Assembly (NCBI GenBank): GCA_021927905.1
Contig: BLLK01000020.1
Span: 434,001-498,000 of the forward strand
DNA: 64,000 nucleotides
From: Chaetoceros tenuissimus
Taxonomy: Eukaryota > Bacillariophyta > Thalassiosirophyceae > Chaetocerotales > Chaetocerotaceae
Direction of reading: 5' to 3'
Position 1 is the stretch's first letter. Each line of letters opens with the position of its first letter. The notes under the pieces are model-generated. The model was not told where the DNA came from and did no database searches. It saw only the letters and a program-made list of their open reading frames with translations. Positions 1 through 10,937 of this stretch are shown here, one piece after another. Position numbers and translations under genes: made by a program.

Positions 1-1004
1 TCTCCAACAAGATCAATGCCTCATGAAATTCATGTTCAAGAATGCCAAGGATCACCAATGTCTCAAATATCTGGAACAACAGGATTAGATCCACTTCCAT
101 TCATGAGAAAGAATGGACAAAGTATGATGTCGTCCAAATTACCTCCTCTCCTTCAACCACGATACGAAATCGGAGAAGATAGCGTGTTTAGTCATTCCAC
201 TGAAAATGAATCCATGAATTCCTTATTTCAAAAAGATGAATATGTATTTCGACCAAAGAGATTCTTTGCAATGGGAGGTAGAAAGGAGAGTGCAACTTTT
301 ACAATTGAGAAAAAGTCCAATTCACTTTGTAGACAATTGGACGCAGATTTCAAACGAGGTGAAAAGTTTAATTTCATCAATTATATTTTAGGTTCGGCAA
401 AGTTTCAAAGAATGCTCTCTGAAGTGCTATCCATTGTTGCAAAGAATCCAGATGGAGTTTTTACGAAAGAGCAGGTATATTGCGCATTGCTACTGTGCAA
501 TTAAAGTTTGCAACTTATTTCGGTGCAAGTGCAAGTAGGATTGCAAGTCAAGATTATGTCGATGATGTTTTTGCGTATTTAGGATCTATCAATGATGGTT
601 GTATCCGCAAGAATGAATTTACAGTGGCCATGGCTGTATTTACATCAAAATTGATTATTCGCTCAATGAAACAAGTAGCGGTGGTACTGTTTGTTGTACC
701 ATTCATTGCTCAGTATGTTAAAACAGCCGTTTTCGACCTTGGAAAGGTATGTTTGGCGGTCTTTCAGTCTGTGGATTCAAATAGACAAATAGAGGAACAG
801 ATAGGAATTATATTCGAGAACTTTGTTGAATTGTTTGTCCCTCGGTTTATGCAACACTTGGCTTCCTATACTAGTAATATGATTCAAGACCTTTGGGAGT
901 CCATTGTTCTAGCTATGGTGTCATGTTTGCTATGTATGTTTGCAGTACCTTGGATTCTTTCAAGACAAGAATCTTCCACCATTGAGAAATCGCGACGGCT
1001 ATGA
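1..1004 (+). CDS. Partial membrane protein, possible EF-hand-like helices (5' end outside window)
   Basis: The reading frame is open from base 1, so the gene starts upstream. The N-terminal part is low-complexity and Ser/Met-rich. It is followed by helical segments (about 360-650) with an acidic stretch around 555-620 that weakly resembles an EF-hand pair. Two hydrophobic segments lie near 675-735 and 895-955, giving a C-terminal membrane region; the stop is at 1002-1004. The frame changes between 475 and 507. It can be joined either by a very short GT-AG intron (475-506, 32 nt, phase 0) or by assuming one missing T near 480, which keeps the intervening codons as plausible helix. Function is not recognised. 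Confidence 0.55.
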
Positions 1005-1144
1005 GCTAAATATAGATTTAGGATAGAAAAATATATATTAATTATACTACGTTCATTTTGAACACCTATTTTTCAAGGTTCACCACTTTTGTTATAAAAT
1101 GCAACATGTAAAATGTAGATAAATATTCTTTCTGAAGACTATTT

Positions 1145-3313
1145 CTAAAAGTCTCTAAAGTAATAAACTTGAACATAACCATCATTGTCGCCATTTGATG
1201 GATATGGAGCTCCTACAACTAGCACATTACCATCTGTAGATAAAGCCATGGATGAACCAAATAATGCATCAGGTTCAACTCCTTTGAGTTCTTTACCAAC
1301 CTGATTCCACGAAGTCCCATCGTACTTATAAACCTTAGCAATGCCGGTCTTGTCATTATCATTGGCCTCACTAACTGCAATGGACAATCCATCGCTTGAT
1401 AAACTGCCAAAATGTCCACGTAAACCTGAAAGAATCTCCACCCATGAATCGGCCGTAGAGTCATATTTATAAATTTCATAATATTTTCCATAGCCTTCTG
1501 AAAGTGCAACAACATTCCCATCACCGGATAGAGATATTGGTCTAGATTCATCTTCATTCCAATGCGACACATCTGGACCCTTCGTATTCCATGTAGTTCC
1601 ATCAAATTGGTAAACTCGAACGTAACCTTCTTCACACCAATCTTGACCATAGCCATCATCACCGTAACCAATACTAGCGACTTGAAAGCCCATTGCAAAA
1701 GTAAATCCATCTCCAGACAAAGAAATGGAATAACCTCCATAGATTTCACCACCGTGTATTGTCTTTCCTCTCTTTGTCCATTGAGTTGCATCATATTGAT
1801 AAACACGAACTCTACCTCCATAAAATATTCTTCCACGATATTTCATGTCTGATATTGCAATAGTTAAACCATCCGATGACAGGGATATTGATGAACCTAC
1901 ATAAGGATATTCATCCCCATCTTCATGTCCTAGATTTTGGCCTAGTTGATTCCAGACTCCATCGACAAATTGATATACTTGTACATAACCAGAGGTTCCA
2001 ATCTCATCTCGAAGATCAGACGGTGCTCCAATTGCGAGAATTAAACCGTTCGACGAAAGACATACAGTGGATATGTCTTGAGCGATTTGTCCAGGAATAT
2101 CATTGCCCTTTTGATTCCAGTCTGTCCCATCAAATTCGAATACCTTTACAATTATTAAGGAAGAGACATCAGAAGCTGCCTTGGCTCTTGCTGCAACAGC
2201 TACTATTGTGCCGGATGACGAGATGGCTACTGAGCTTCCGAAATGATCTAGATCAGATCCTACAATAGTACTTCCTAATTGTGACCAAGAGGTAGCAGTA
2301 GGACTAAAGCTGACGGTGGGAAAATAACTGATTGTAGGCTGTATATGGAAGAGGTGTACAACATTCAGTATTATAATGGTAAAAAGACAATTGCTAATTT
2401 ATGTGAAACATCCTCTTAGACTACTTACCGAAGATGTAGGATGTTGAGAAATTGTAGGCTATTGTGGTTCAGAAAATTGTAAGTGTTGTTTGCATTGAAA
2501 TGATTTTTTATCAATTTTCCTCAGTCAAGAACTTACCGAGGAACTTGGTGCGTCAGTTCGCCAAAACTGAACTTCTTCGAAGCAGCTATTGCATGCATCA
2601 GGGCATTTCTCACGAGCAAGATGTCCGTTGAGTGTACGATTACAATATCTTTCTCTTCTTATGTCTTTCTTCTTCCTATTTCGGCTGATCCAATCGCATT
2701 TAACATTTCTATTCTTCACCCGATCAAGCGGAAAGTCAAAGTAAACATCGTCCACACAGCACATTCCACAAGTATGTGGACATTGTTCTCTGATAATATG
2801 ATTTTCGCAGAGTCTCTGACGATCTTCTTCATTAGAAGCAATCTCTTTGCATTTTTTTGAAGAGCTAGAAAACTGGTAGGGATTATCAACACAATTCTGA
2901 AAGGTTGGCTCATCAGGAGTACAGATGTTACAAGCCTTTGGGCACATGTCGCCTACAACTTTATCGGAGCCTTCCTCAATCGGGTCATCACAAAATTTCT
3001 GTTTGTTCTCTCTAGCGATGAATGTACACCTACGTTTCGCGCCTCGACCATCAAGAAACTTGAAAGTTTCATCATCATGACAACAATATCCACATGTCTT
3101 CATACATGCTTCTCTCACAATCTTATGATTGCAAAATAGAAGCTTCATGGACTCATCTACACGGATATGTTCGCATGATATCATCTTGTCTCTGAAGTAC
3201 TCAACTTCAAAATTTGGATCGTCTGCACACTGAAAGACATCTTCTCCATTAACATGAGTAAAAGAAAAGGAAATGCAAAGAAGAAAGGCTACTTGTCCAA
3301 CAATCTTCATCAT
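1145..3313 (-). CDS. Secreted ShKT-like cysteine-rich protein with C-terminal beta-propeller
   Basis: Three exons join in phase 0: 3313-2537, a 30-nt microexon 2458-2429, and 2338-1145, giving about 666 aa. The ATG at 3313 starts a signal peptide (MMKIVGQVAFLLCISFSF). Residues about 25-255 hold four cysteine modules of ShKT style, each ending in patterns such as CMKTCGYC, CPKACNIC, CPHTCGMC and CPDACNSC. The microexon encodes PTISQHPTSS, and the next exon starts with PTIS again, so the linker is built of phase-0 Pro/Thr units. The last 390 residues are repeats of the type S.SSDG...AIGAP....G.V.VY.FDG..W.Q.G, i.e. FG-GAP/kelch-like propeller blades. I infer an extracellular binding or adhesion role. 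The same linker-propeller plan recurs in the gene at 17900-20886. Confidence 0.75.
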
Positions 3314-3531
3314 GGAAAGTGGGTGCAAATATTATTTGAAAGACTTCTGGAAATGAGGTTAAAAAAATTTTCCATAAAGGTTCTAATTCAATTGTGTATT
3401 ATTTATTGATGACTGATGGATCATTTGCATGAGAACCCTAAAGGTGACACTTGGCTTCTCTTTATGGAAACCGTTTCATCAAAGCCGTTATTTCAACTTT
3501 CCAATGAGAACTCAAAAATGACGGAACTAAA

Positions 3532-4830
3532 ATGAAAGCAAAAAATAAATCATGGGTACCTCGCTTATCGTGGGACGATTTTCTCCGTGTATTATCTGCA
3601 AGCAATATAACCCATCAGCAAGATCAATATTCAAATCTATTAATCTTGATCTTTGGTATACAGAGTTCGCCAGTAACGAGAAGAGCAGCATCCTTTCTTT
3701 TATCCAAGCAACAAGTAAAGTTTACCCCGAATCAGATTATTAAACTTGTGAAAAGCAACCTAAATCTTCGATCAGACGTAATGGGTCTATTTCTCGATCA
3801 AATGGAAAAGGACCAGCACTATTCTGCAAGAAGTAGCATACTTGAAAAAATTCGAAGTAAATTTTCAAGAGGCATCTTCAATGATATACGAAACATCTTA
3901 TTTGAGGCTATCGCCTATGGTTGTATAGGAGCTGTATATGCTATAGTCGAGCGTTATCCAAATGCACTGAAAATGAAGAATAAAAATGGGGAAAAACCTT
4001 ATTCATGCCATATTACGGGCATATCGATGTCAAAGTGAGTCGGTCACTCCCATACTTTCATTTCTGCTAGAACATGAGAAACAGAATGACTTCATCGTAT
4101 TCAATTTATTTCATAGATGTATTTACACCAAAACGACACAGTCACTTTCTCTTGCTATTGACTATATACTTTCGACGGTAAATCACTTTGCGTTCTCCCA
4201 TAGAAAATATAACCAGAGAACTGGTAGAAAGATGTCAGAAAGATATACTATTCTATCAACAGAGTCATATGTACATGAGTATATTCAATTTCAAAATAGC
4301 AATGAGAGGGAAGCATATAAAAAGGCTCGCAATGCACAAGTTGATGAATGGAAATATCTTCGATATATTTTCAGATTGAGTTAATTCGATACTTTTCATC
4401 TGAATTGACTCGAAGCTTCCATGGCGAGTCATTTCTACAATATATGCTGGAAAGAGAGCCAAATATGAATCCTATTTTATTGAGACACATTGCAAATGGA
4501 TATATGAAAGCATTAACTAAATGTCAACCAAAAACTGGTCTGTATCCATTTGCCCAACCGGCTATAAGACGTAGAAGTGACAGGAAAAGCAGTATAGATT
4601 CCTTGACAAATATCTATGAGCTGATTCGTAAGAATCCAACTTCCGTTACTCCGCATATTCAAGAGAAAGGAATAAACGAACAAAGTGAGCATCAAAGTGT
4701 ATTGAGCCCTACAAGACTAAAAGATATGATGAGAATTGTGCTTGTAGGAGCTGGTATCCTAACATTCTTTTTGATTGCAGTGATGATTCGAATGTATAGC
4801 GTACAACATTTTGACCATTTTCAAAGATGA
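3532..4830 (+). CDS. Ankyrin-like repeat protein with C-terminal membrane anchor, frame broken once
   Basis: The ATG at 3532 opens a helical-repeat protein. Around residue 125 an ankyrin-like helix pair (FEAIAYGCIGAVYAIVERYP) is followed by NKNG. At about 3985-3995, in the run ggggaaaaa, the frame shifts by one base. The new frame continues as NLIHAILRAYRC...ILSFLLEH, the expected next ankyrin-like unit. A later frame change fits an intron at 4271-4374 (GT donor, acceptor ttttcag) that rejoins at IELIRYFSSEL. The C-terminus has one strong transmembrane helix (IVLVGAGILTFFLIAVMI) and a short tail. Either the homopolymer has one extra base in the assembly or the gene is a recent pseudogene. Function unknown. 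Confidence 0.55.
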
Positions 4831-4988
4831 AGTATCTGTGTACCTGATATTAAACTCTAGCTCATTTTAAATATTTATGGTATGTAATCAAAGAGAGATA
4901 CTTTTATTACATCTATGTTGTGCAAAGCACGAGTATGTGTGGAGTCTTCTAAAATATTTCACGCGGGCTCTCTTGATCATCTCGTTGT

Positions 4989-6316
4989 TCATTCATGCAG
5001 TTTATACTGCTGCTTGCAGTACTCTCCGTTGCAGTAGCTTTGAATCCAATCCTTTTCATTCATATTGTAGCAATCATGTTGATTATTTGTATTGGCTTGG
5101 AAAAAAAGATGATTGCATGAAAGAATTTGATCTGAACTATCCATAGCCTGCCTGCAGTTCAATACAACTATCTGATCAAGAAGAACACGATAGTACTGTA
5201 CTTCTTTCCACCAATAGAAATTTGCTCTAGGGACTTGCTCATTACTTGATTGATCAAGATTGAATACAGTCCTTAGTCTTTTCAAAATATCAGCACGATC
5301 TTCCCCGTTCAATGCATTCTCATCTACCATCATATCCACAACTTTCAACATCGCTCCTACACTCACCACACTCGACTTCACTCCTTTCATCAACAAATGC
5401 ATTGTAGACAGCTCTGCTATATACATTGCTTGGTGTATGATATGCGAGACTACTGATGACTCACGGACTGAGACTGGTAGCAGCTCAGCAAACAATACAA
5501 TAAACGTCTGACAAGTAGGTGGACATAGGTGATAGTTAAGAGCATTGAGCATGATTGCTTCCATATGTACGATGTCTGTAGCGCTGATTTCACCTTTGCT
5601 CAGGTCTGCAAGTGCCATAGCTTTGATGGTAGTACGATTGTGTACTTTGAGAGCTATGTGCAATGCTGTGATAGATGCAAGTTTGTAGGAGTATGCAGAT
5701 TTGCTATCAATGAAAAAAAGATGAAAAAAGAAAAGAAAAGTGAGATGAATGCAAGTATAGAAGAGTCGATAAGAACAACTATAACAAATGCACTCACCAG
5801 CAATAAACTCCAGAGTCGATGAAACGGTCAAGATAGTTGAATGCAATAGAGACAATTTCTCGACTTGCTCCAAAGTAATCAACGATTCTATAGCTCCAAG
5901 AAGACATGCGAAGGCGATATATTGCACCAGATTCATAATCTTGAATCTGTTCCTCATGTATGTTTTCTTCTTCAAAGGCACACCTTTGATCTCTCCGATC
6001 AACAGTTTGGTGATCATAGGAACAGGTCTCAGGAACATAGATATGTCTCAAAGAAGGATGATCAATGCCATAAAAGAGTCGATAACCATACCGTGCCTTT
6101 TCATGCTATTGAGAATCGCCGCGAACAAATTCAGCAACACGAATATAACATTCATCCAAAAGATACAACCAAAGAAAGTGACTCAAAGATACAATCAAAT
6201 TCATGCAATGACCCTCATGTTGGGTACGTTTCTTCCGATTCTGCTGGCGATCGCGATCCAGTAGTAGAGAAAGAAAATAATTCACTTCATGAACCAATAC
6301 GCTCTCATCGATTGGA
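4989..6316 (-). CDS. Cyclin (diatom-type), 5' exon unresolved
   Basis: The cyclin N-box is clear: RLRMSSWSYRIVDYFG then SREIVSIAFNYLDRF (about 5810-5905). It continues across an intron (5797-5704, phase 2) into ASITALHIALKVHN. The C-terminal cyclin fold includes NALNYHLCPPTCQTFI. Exons that fit are 6316-6193, 6105-5798 and 5703-4989. The intron 6192-6106 removes an in-frame TAG at 6106-6108, and a good acceptor (tctctcgcag) sits just upstream of 6316, so a further 5' exon with the ATG should lie above it; I could not place it. Cyclins activate cyclin-dependent kinases, and diatoms have an expanded set linked to cell-cycle entry and nutrient cues. The C-terminal 70 residues are Gln/Cys/Asn-rich with no recognised motif. 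Confidence 0.75.
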
Positions 6317-6618
6317 CTGCGAGAGACAAAACTAAGTGAAGCATTTTTTGACAAGGAAATTATTAGTGATCAAGAAAATAATAGTTTGAAAGCTGATTCG
6401 TATGAGGAATTAATGCAACTTTCATTCTCATTTCCGTAGTGCCTAGAAAAATGATGCCAGCTAGTTTTTGTTTAAAGACAATTCATTGTTTACATAATGC
6501 ATAAATTTAGGGGATGGATACTTTACATTTCAAAACTGTATGTTTATTTTCATTTAAACTCATCAAGTTACAAGCTTTTCATCTTTGAATTAAATTGCTC
6601 TTCATTTTGGTTCTGTGC

Positions 6619-9600
6619 CTATCCCATTTTTTCTTTCATTGCAGCATATTTTTGAATATCCCCTCTTCGATTCGGTCCATTCATAGCAAACATTATTCTA
6701 TAATCATCGTCAGTGAATTCACCTCTATTGTTTCTCCAATGAGAAGTGAGTTCGTCCATATCAAATTCCATAAGTGCTACGTAACTAGCTGCACGGTCAA
6801 AGGCATCTGCTGCAATAGCTTCGTCCCAAAAAGAATTCTCGAATCCGGTTGCACTTTTCAAGTCACGGTAGAGGACAGAGCAGCACTTGTCTAGAGCTTC
6901 AACTCCATGGAGAGAAATCTTAAAGCCTCGAGGGAGTCCATCACCAATAGCAATGATACGAACCGTTTCCATGATGAATAAAGGAACATATTGTTCAAGC
7001 GAAGAAAGTGCATAAGCTGCTACTTTATTTCCTCCATTCTCGCGCATTTGATCACTTATAGATGATAGATATTCACCAAGGCTATTTACACTAGACGGTA
7101 AAGCAATTCTGTCCTTTGCCGTAAGAGTGGAACTTTGATAAATTGTAGCCATTCGCTGTACACTGTTTTGGTTGAAGTATTGTTAGAAACAAGTTGTCGG
7201 TTCTTACTAGATAAAGACTTTAAGGTGAAACACTCACGTTTGTAGCAATACCTCCAGCCTACAAAACTTAGCAAGCATTAGACCATGCTTTCTGATGTTC
7301 TTGATATAGTCTCTCAAAGTTCTTGGGGCAATCATGGCTTTACTCCATGTATCCTTTGGCTTGATTCTCTTCTCTAATAGGCTGGATAACTTCAATAGAC
7401 TGTGGGAGAGAGAAATTGCTCTGAGGAATTCGTCTTCAGAACTTAACTTGAACATGCCGGCGTACATTGGATCTGTAAAGTTTAGTATTTCTATAAGATG
7501 GGAGACTTCTACCTCAAAGCTTTCTTGTTCTCTTTCGAGTTTCTCTTCATCGCCAACGTCGTCACGAAGAGATAACCTTCCAGATCTATCGTCATCACCG
7601 ATGTATTTTGCTTTTGTGTCCCCAGTAGGAGGGGAAATAGGATTTATCTTTGATCTTGCCTTTGGAGAGTCAACATTATGCTGTAGACCAACTGTATCTT
7701 CATCAAAATATGAATTCCACAACTGGGTAAATGCATGGCGAGTCTCCATATCGTTACTCAACTTTGTTGGATAGCCACCGGCCTTATCTTCAAGAAGAGA
7801 AAATGCCTTCTTGCCATCACATATTTCCAGTATTCTCTTCTTCACTCTTGACAGAAACATAGCAATAGATTGCTCAAGAGAAGCAACTAGAGGTGTGTAC
7901 ATTTCTCCTCCTCGTGGAAGTTTGGGTAAAGCTGAAAACAAAGGTCCGGTTGCGCTGTAAATCCCTTGACAAGCAACACACATTTCGACCTTGAGCTTCT
8001 TGCCCTTGACCTTTGAATTGTAGATACCAACACCAGTAATTGGATCAAATGCATCTCGTCTATCAAGTGCTGCAATTGTACCTTGCTCGCCACCTTGTTG
8101 CATCATAGGCAAGAGTGTCTTTTGGATAACATTATCAAGATACTGCAACGCAGTTTCCTCAGTGGTTGCATTGTATACTGGTGAGGTAGTATCTTCGTGA
8201 GTTACAATTGCCAATTCTTTCTTCAAGTCAGAACATTCTTTGGTCCATGCCGCAATAGCTTTTCTAAAAGAGAGCGCGTGTCTTATTTGTGGAACAACCC
8301 CCGTTCTAGCGCACAATATCTCAATAACATACTCTTCGGCAGACATTCTCATAACACTGGATCTAGTGGCAGTTGATAAGTTCTGAGCATATTTTTCTCG
8401 AATAGATGAGGCCAACGATGCATCATTGACAATCCCCAAGGAAAAGATACCACCTTCACCGCTTTGTGCATTAGCGGATGAAGATATAGAACTTGCACTT
8501 TTATCAAAGGTTCCCATCATGGACGGTGTCACCATTCTCATTCCAGATTGGAAAGCTGACCTGAGGTCTTCACTTTCATTCAAGCATCCATGTAGGAAAC
8601 TTTTGACTTCCCTTTGCATCTTGACCGACGCAGCTGCGAGTACTCCATGCAGAGCAGATGATGGCGGGTCATAAGAAGGTGTATTGATTTTCGGATCGGA
8701 TGTCTGTGCAAAGAAATAGTGTGTGAGTGAGTACAAATAAATTTCCATCCAAAAATCTACATACAAAGTCATACTTACAATACGATGTCTCAGTATTTGC
8801 GCAAGATGACTCAAACGCAACATAACACTACCAAAGGATGTCAGAAGAGACATGATGTGCATTCGAAAGTCTTTCAATTTTTCTTCCGCCACATCAATAG
8901 ACATGGCAACACCTCTTCTATTAGAAGCCACATTTTTATTCCTTCTCTTTTCCAACTTTGCCAAAGTCTTGGCCTGTTCCATTTCTGCAATCTTTCTCAA
9001 TTCACGGTCAACATTTTCAGTAACAACTCTTTCCACGTCATCCAGTCTATTCAATTTCGCCAATGCTTCGATTAAAATACGAAGATCTAGGATAGGATCA
9101 TTGTATCTTGGTAGAATGAGTGTTCCATCATTGCTAAAGGTACTGAAAGAGGAGTTTCCAAAGGATTCCATGCATCGCATCTCATCTGACTCAAGATCAA
9201 TTTCAGAATCAAGCATAACTTTAGGCAGTAGATGTCCTTGGTGGTTATGAAAGTTAGCAAAGATACTTGACGAATGCGAATCGACATTGGACGCATACAT
9301 GGACCCTGTGGTAACATTTTTCCTCAAGGACGGTTTGTTGAGTCTCTGATTGGTTCCCTTATCTTGACCACTCTTGAACGAGAATTCATCATCAATCATT
9401 GCCGAGTCAAAGCTTTGATCATCCTCCTCTTCTTCAGTATTTCTTTGATTATAAGTCGATACAAATTGATGTTTTCTCAGTGGCTGTTGAAAATTACCTC
9501 GAGCTGTTCGTCGTTTCCCATCCACTCCACCACTTTTATTCGAAGCACTTGTAGAATCTAATTTCATAACTGCAATATTAGACGGATGAAAAGCTGCATC

Positions 9601-10497
9601 ATTCTCAATCGCTGCAACTTTCCCATGATCCGCAGGATAATTTCCAGTTCTTAGATAAATAATATCCTGTAACGTCTCCCAAAGCAACTCTTCCGCCTTT
9701 TGCTTTCTCGACATGAGCTGTTCCGTGATTTTATTCAAAGCTGGAATTTGCGAAATATCCCCTTTAAACACGATATCAATCGCATCCGAAAGCAAAACAA
9801 CCGCCGCACCAACTCTACAAGGCTGAGAATGCACCAGAGCATCAAAAGCCCCCGGAGTCCTTCGGACAACTTCTAATTTCTGCAACAGATTCAGTACAGC
9901 TTCACTTTCCAATTTTCTCATCCAAAGTTCTCTCAAAGATTTCCCACCTGCAGAATGATGACTTCTAGCCGCTACAGCAGAAGCGATGTCACGTACATCC
10001 GCCTCAACATCATCTTCATTCCCTTCACCATCGGGTTGAATCGCATTCCCCACAGTCGAATTGGCAAGTTGCTGTCGTATTTCTTGAACTTGAGCTCGTA
10101 AATCTTTCACATGTCCTACCGCTTCTCCAAATCTTCTCGAGACTTTTCCAACGGCTACAACGGATGAATTCAAATCTTTATAATGCACTAAACTCAAATG
10201 TTCAATCGCTTCTTCGACTGTATGTTGCTGTTTCCGAAGACTGGCATACGCCGGGTTATTCTTGTGAAGTTGATCGAAATGCTTTTGGTAATCTACTTGA
10301 CCGTTGAGGTTGGGTAATGCTGTAGCACTCGATAAGGCTTTGGGATCAGATTCGAGTAATTGAGCTCCTAGAATGTCAATGACTCGAGGAAGGGTGCGGA
10401 AATGTTGAGGGTCGAGGAAGAAGTCGGCGTCAACTTCGTTTTTGAGTTTGGCTTCGAGCTTTTTCAGCTCACCCATTTGCTTCTGTTTGTCAGTCAT
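6619..10497 (-). CDS. SEC8: Exocyst complex component Sec8 (EXOC4)
   Basis: The ATG is at 10497. Residues about 60-145 match the Sec8 N-terminal coiled-coil region (VEEAIEHLSLVHYKDLNSS, VGKVSRRFGEAVGHVKDLR). The long helical remainder and the total of about 1,242 aa suit the family. Two introns are inferred. Intron 8778-8704 is exactly 75 nt, stop-free and in frame (gtaagt...tttgcacag), so a simple open-frame reading would wrongly keep 25 residues. Intron 7237-7163 (phase 2) joins LEVLLQT to VQRMATIYQSS. Sec8 is a scaffold subunit of the octameric exocyst that tethers secretory vesicles to the plasma membrane. The middle (about 320-470) is Ser/Asp-rich and probably disordered. Confidence 0.85.
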
Positions 10498-10937
10498 GGT
10501 GTAGAGATAGTATTAGTTAGTTAGGTCTATTAGAGACCTCTTCAATGGATTAGATGTGATACTGAAAAGGAATTGAATTATTAGGAAGGATCTTCTGTTG
10601 TGTTGCCTTTGATTCAAAATGACACATCTATTTTAGTCTTCGAAAGAATCAGAATAAGTAGGATCCGATGATTTCAAGCTAGGACTTGGTGGAATTCCCC
10701 CCCCCCCTTTTCCAGACGAGACGGGTGCATCGAAATGACACATGTTTCGATTCGATTCGTCAGTCCGCACATCCGTCAAATAAACAAGCACTCTTCTTGA
10801 ACACCCTTCTGCCAGTAATCCCAGTCACCAGTCATCACTTCGCAAGTTTCCTCATCTCCAACCTTACTAGCACCAAAGATAACACCCTTTCTTGCTTAGT
10901 AGACACTAGCAATTGCAAATCATAGTTTTAAGCAGCC
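10498..10937. promoter_or_regulatory. Divergent intergenic region between SEC8 and the LNR-lectin gene
   Basis: This 440-bp spacer separates two outward-facing start codons, so it must hold both promoters. A run of C residues (about 10698-10708) is the only striking feature. No convincing core motif was seen. Confidence 0.4.

Noticed and set aside
10696-10710. C homopolymer as a G-quadruplex promoter
   Set aside because: A single run, no four-tract arrangement; only noted as a composition oddity.
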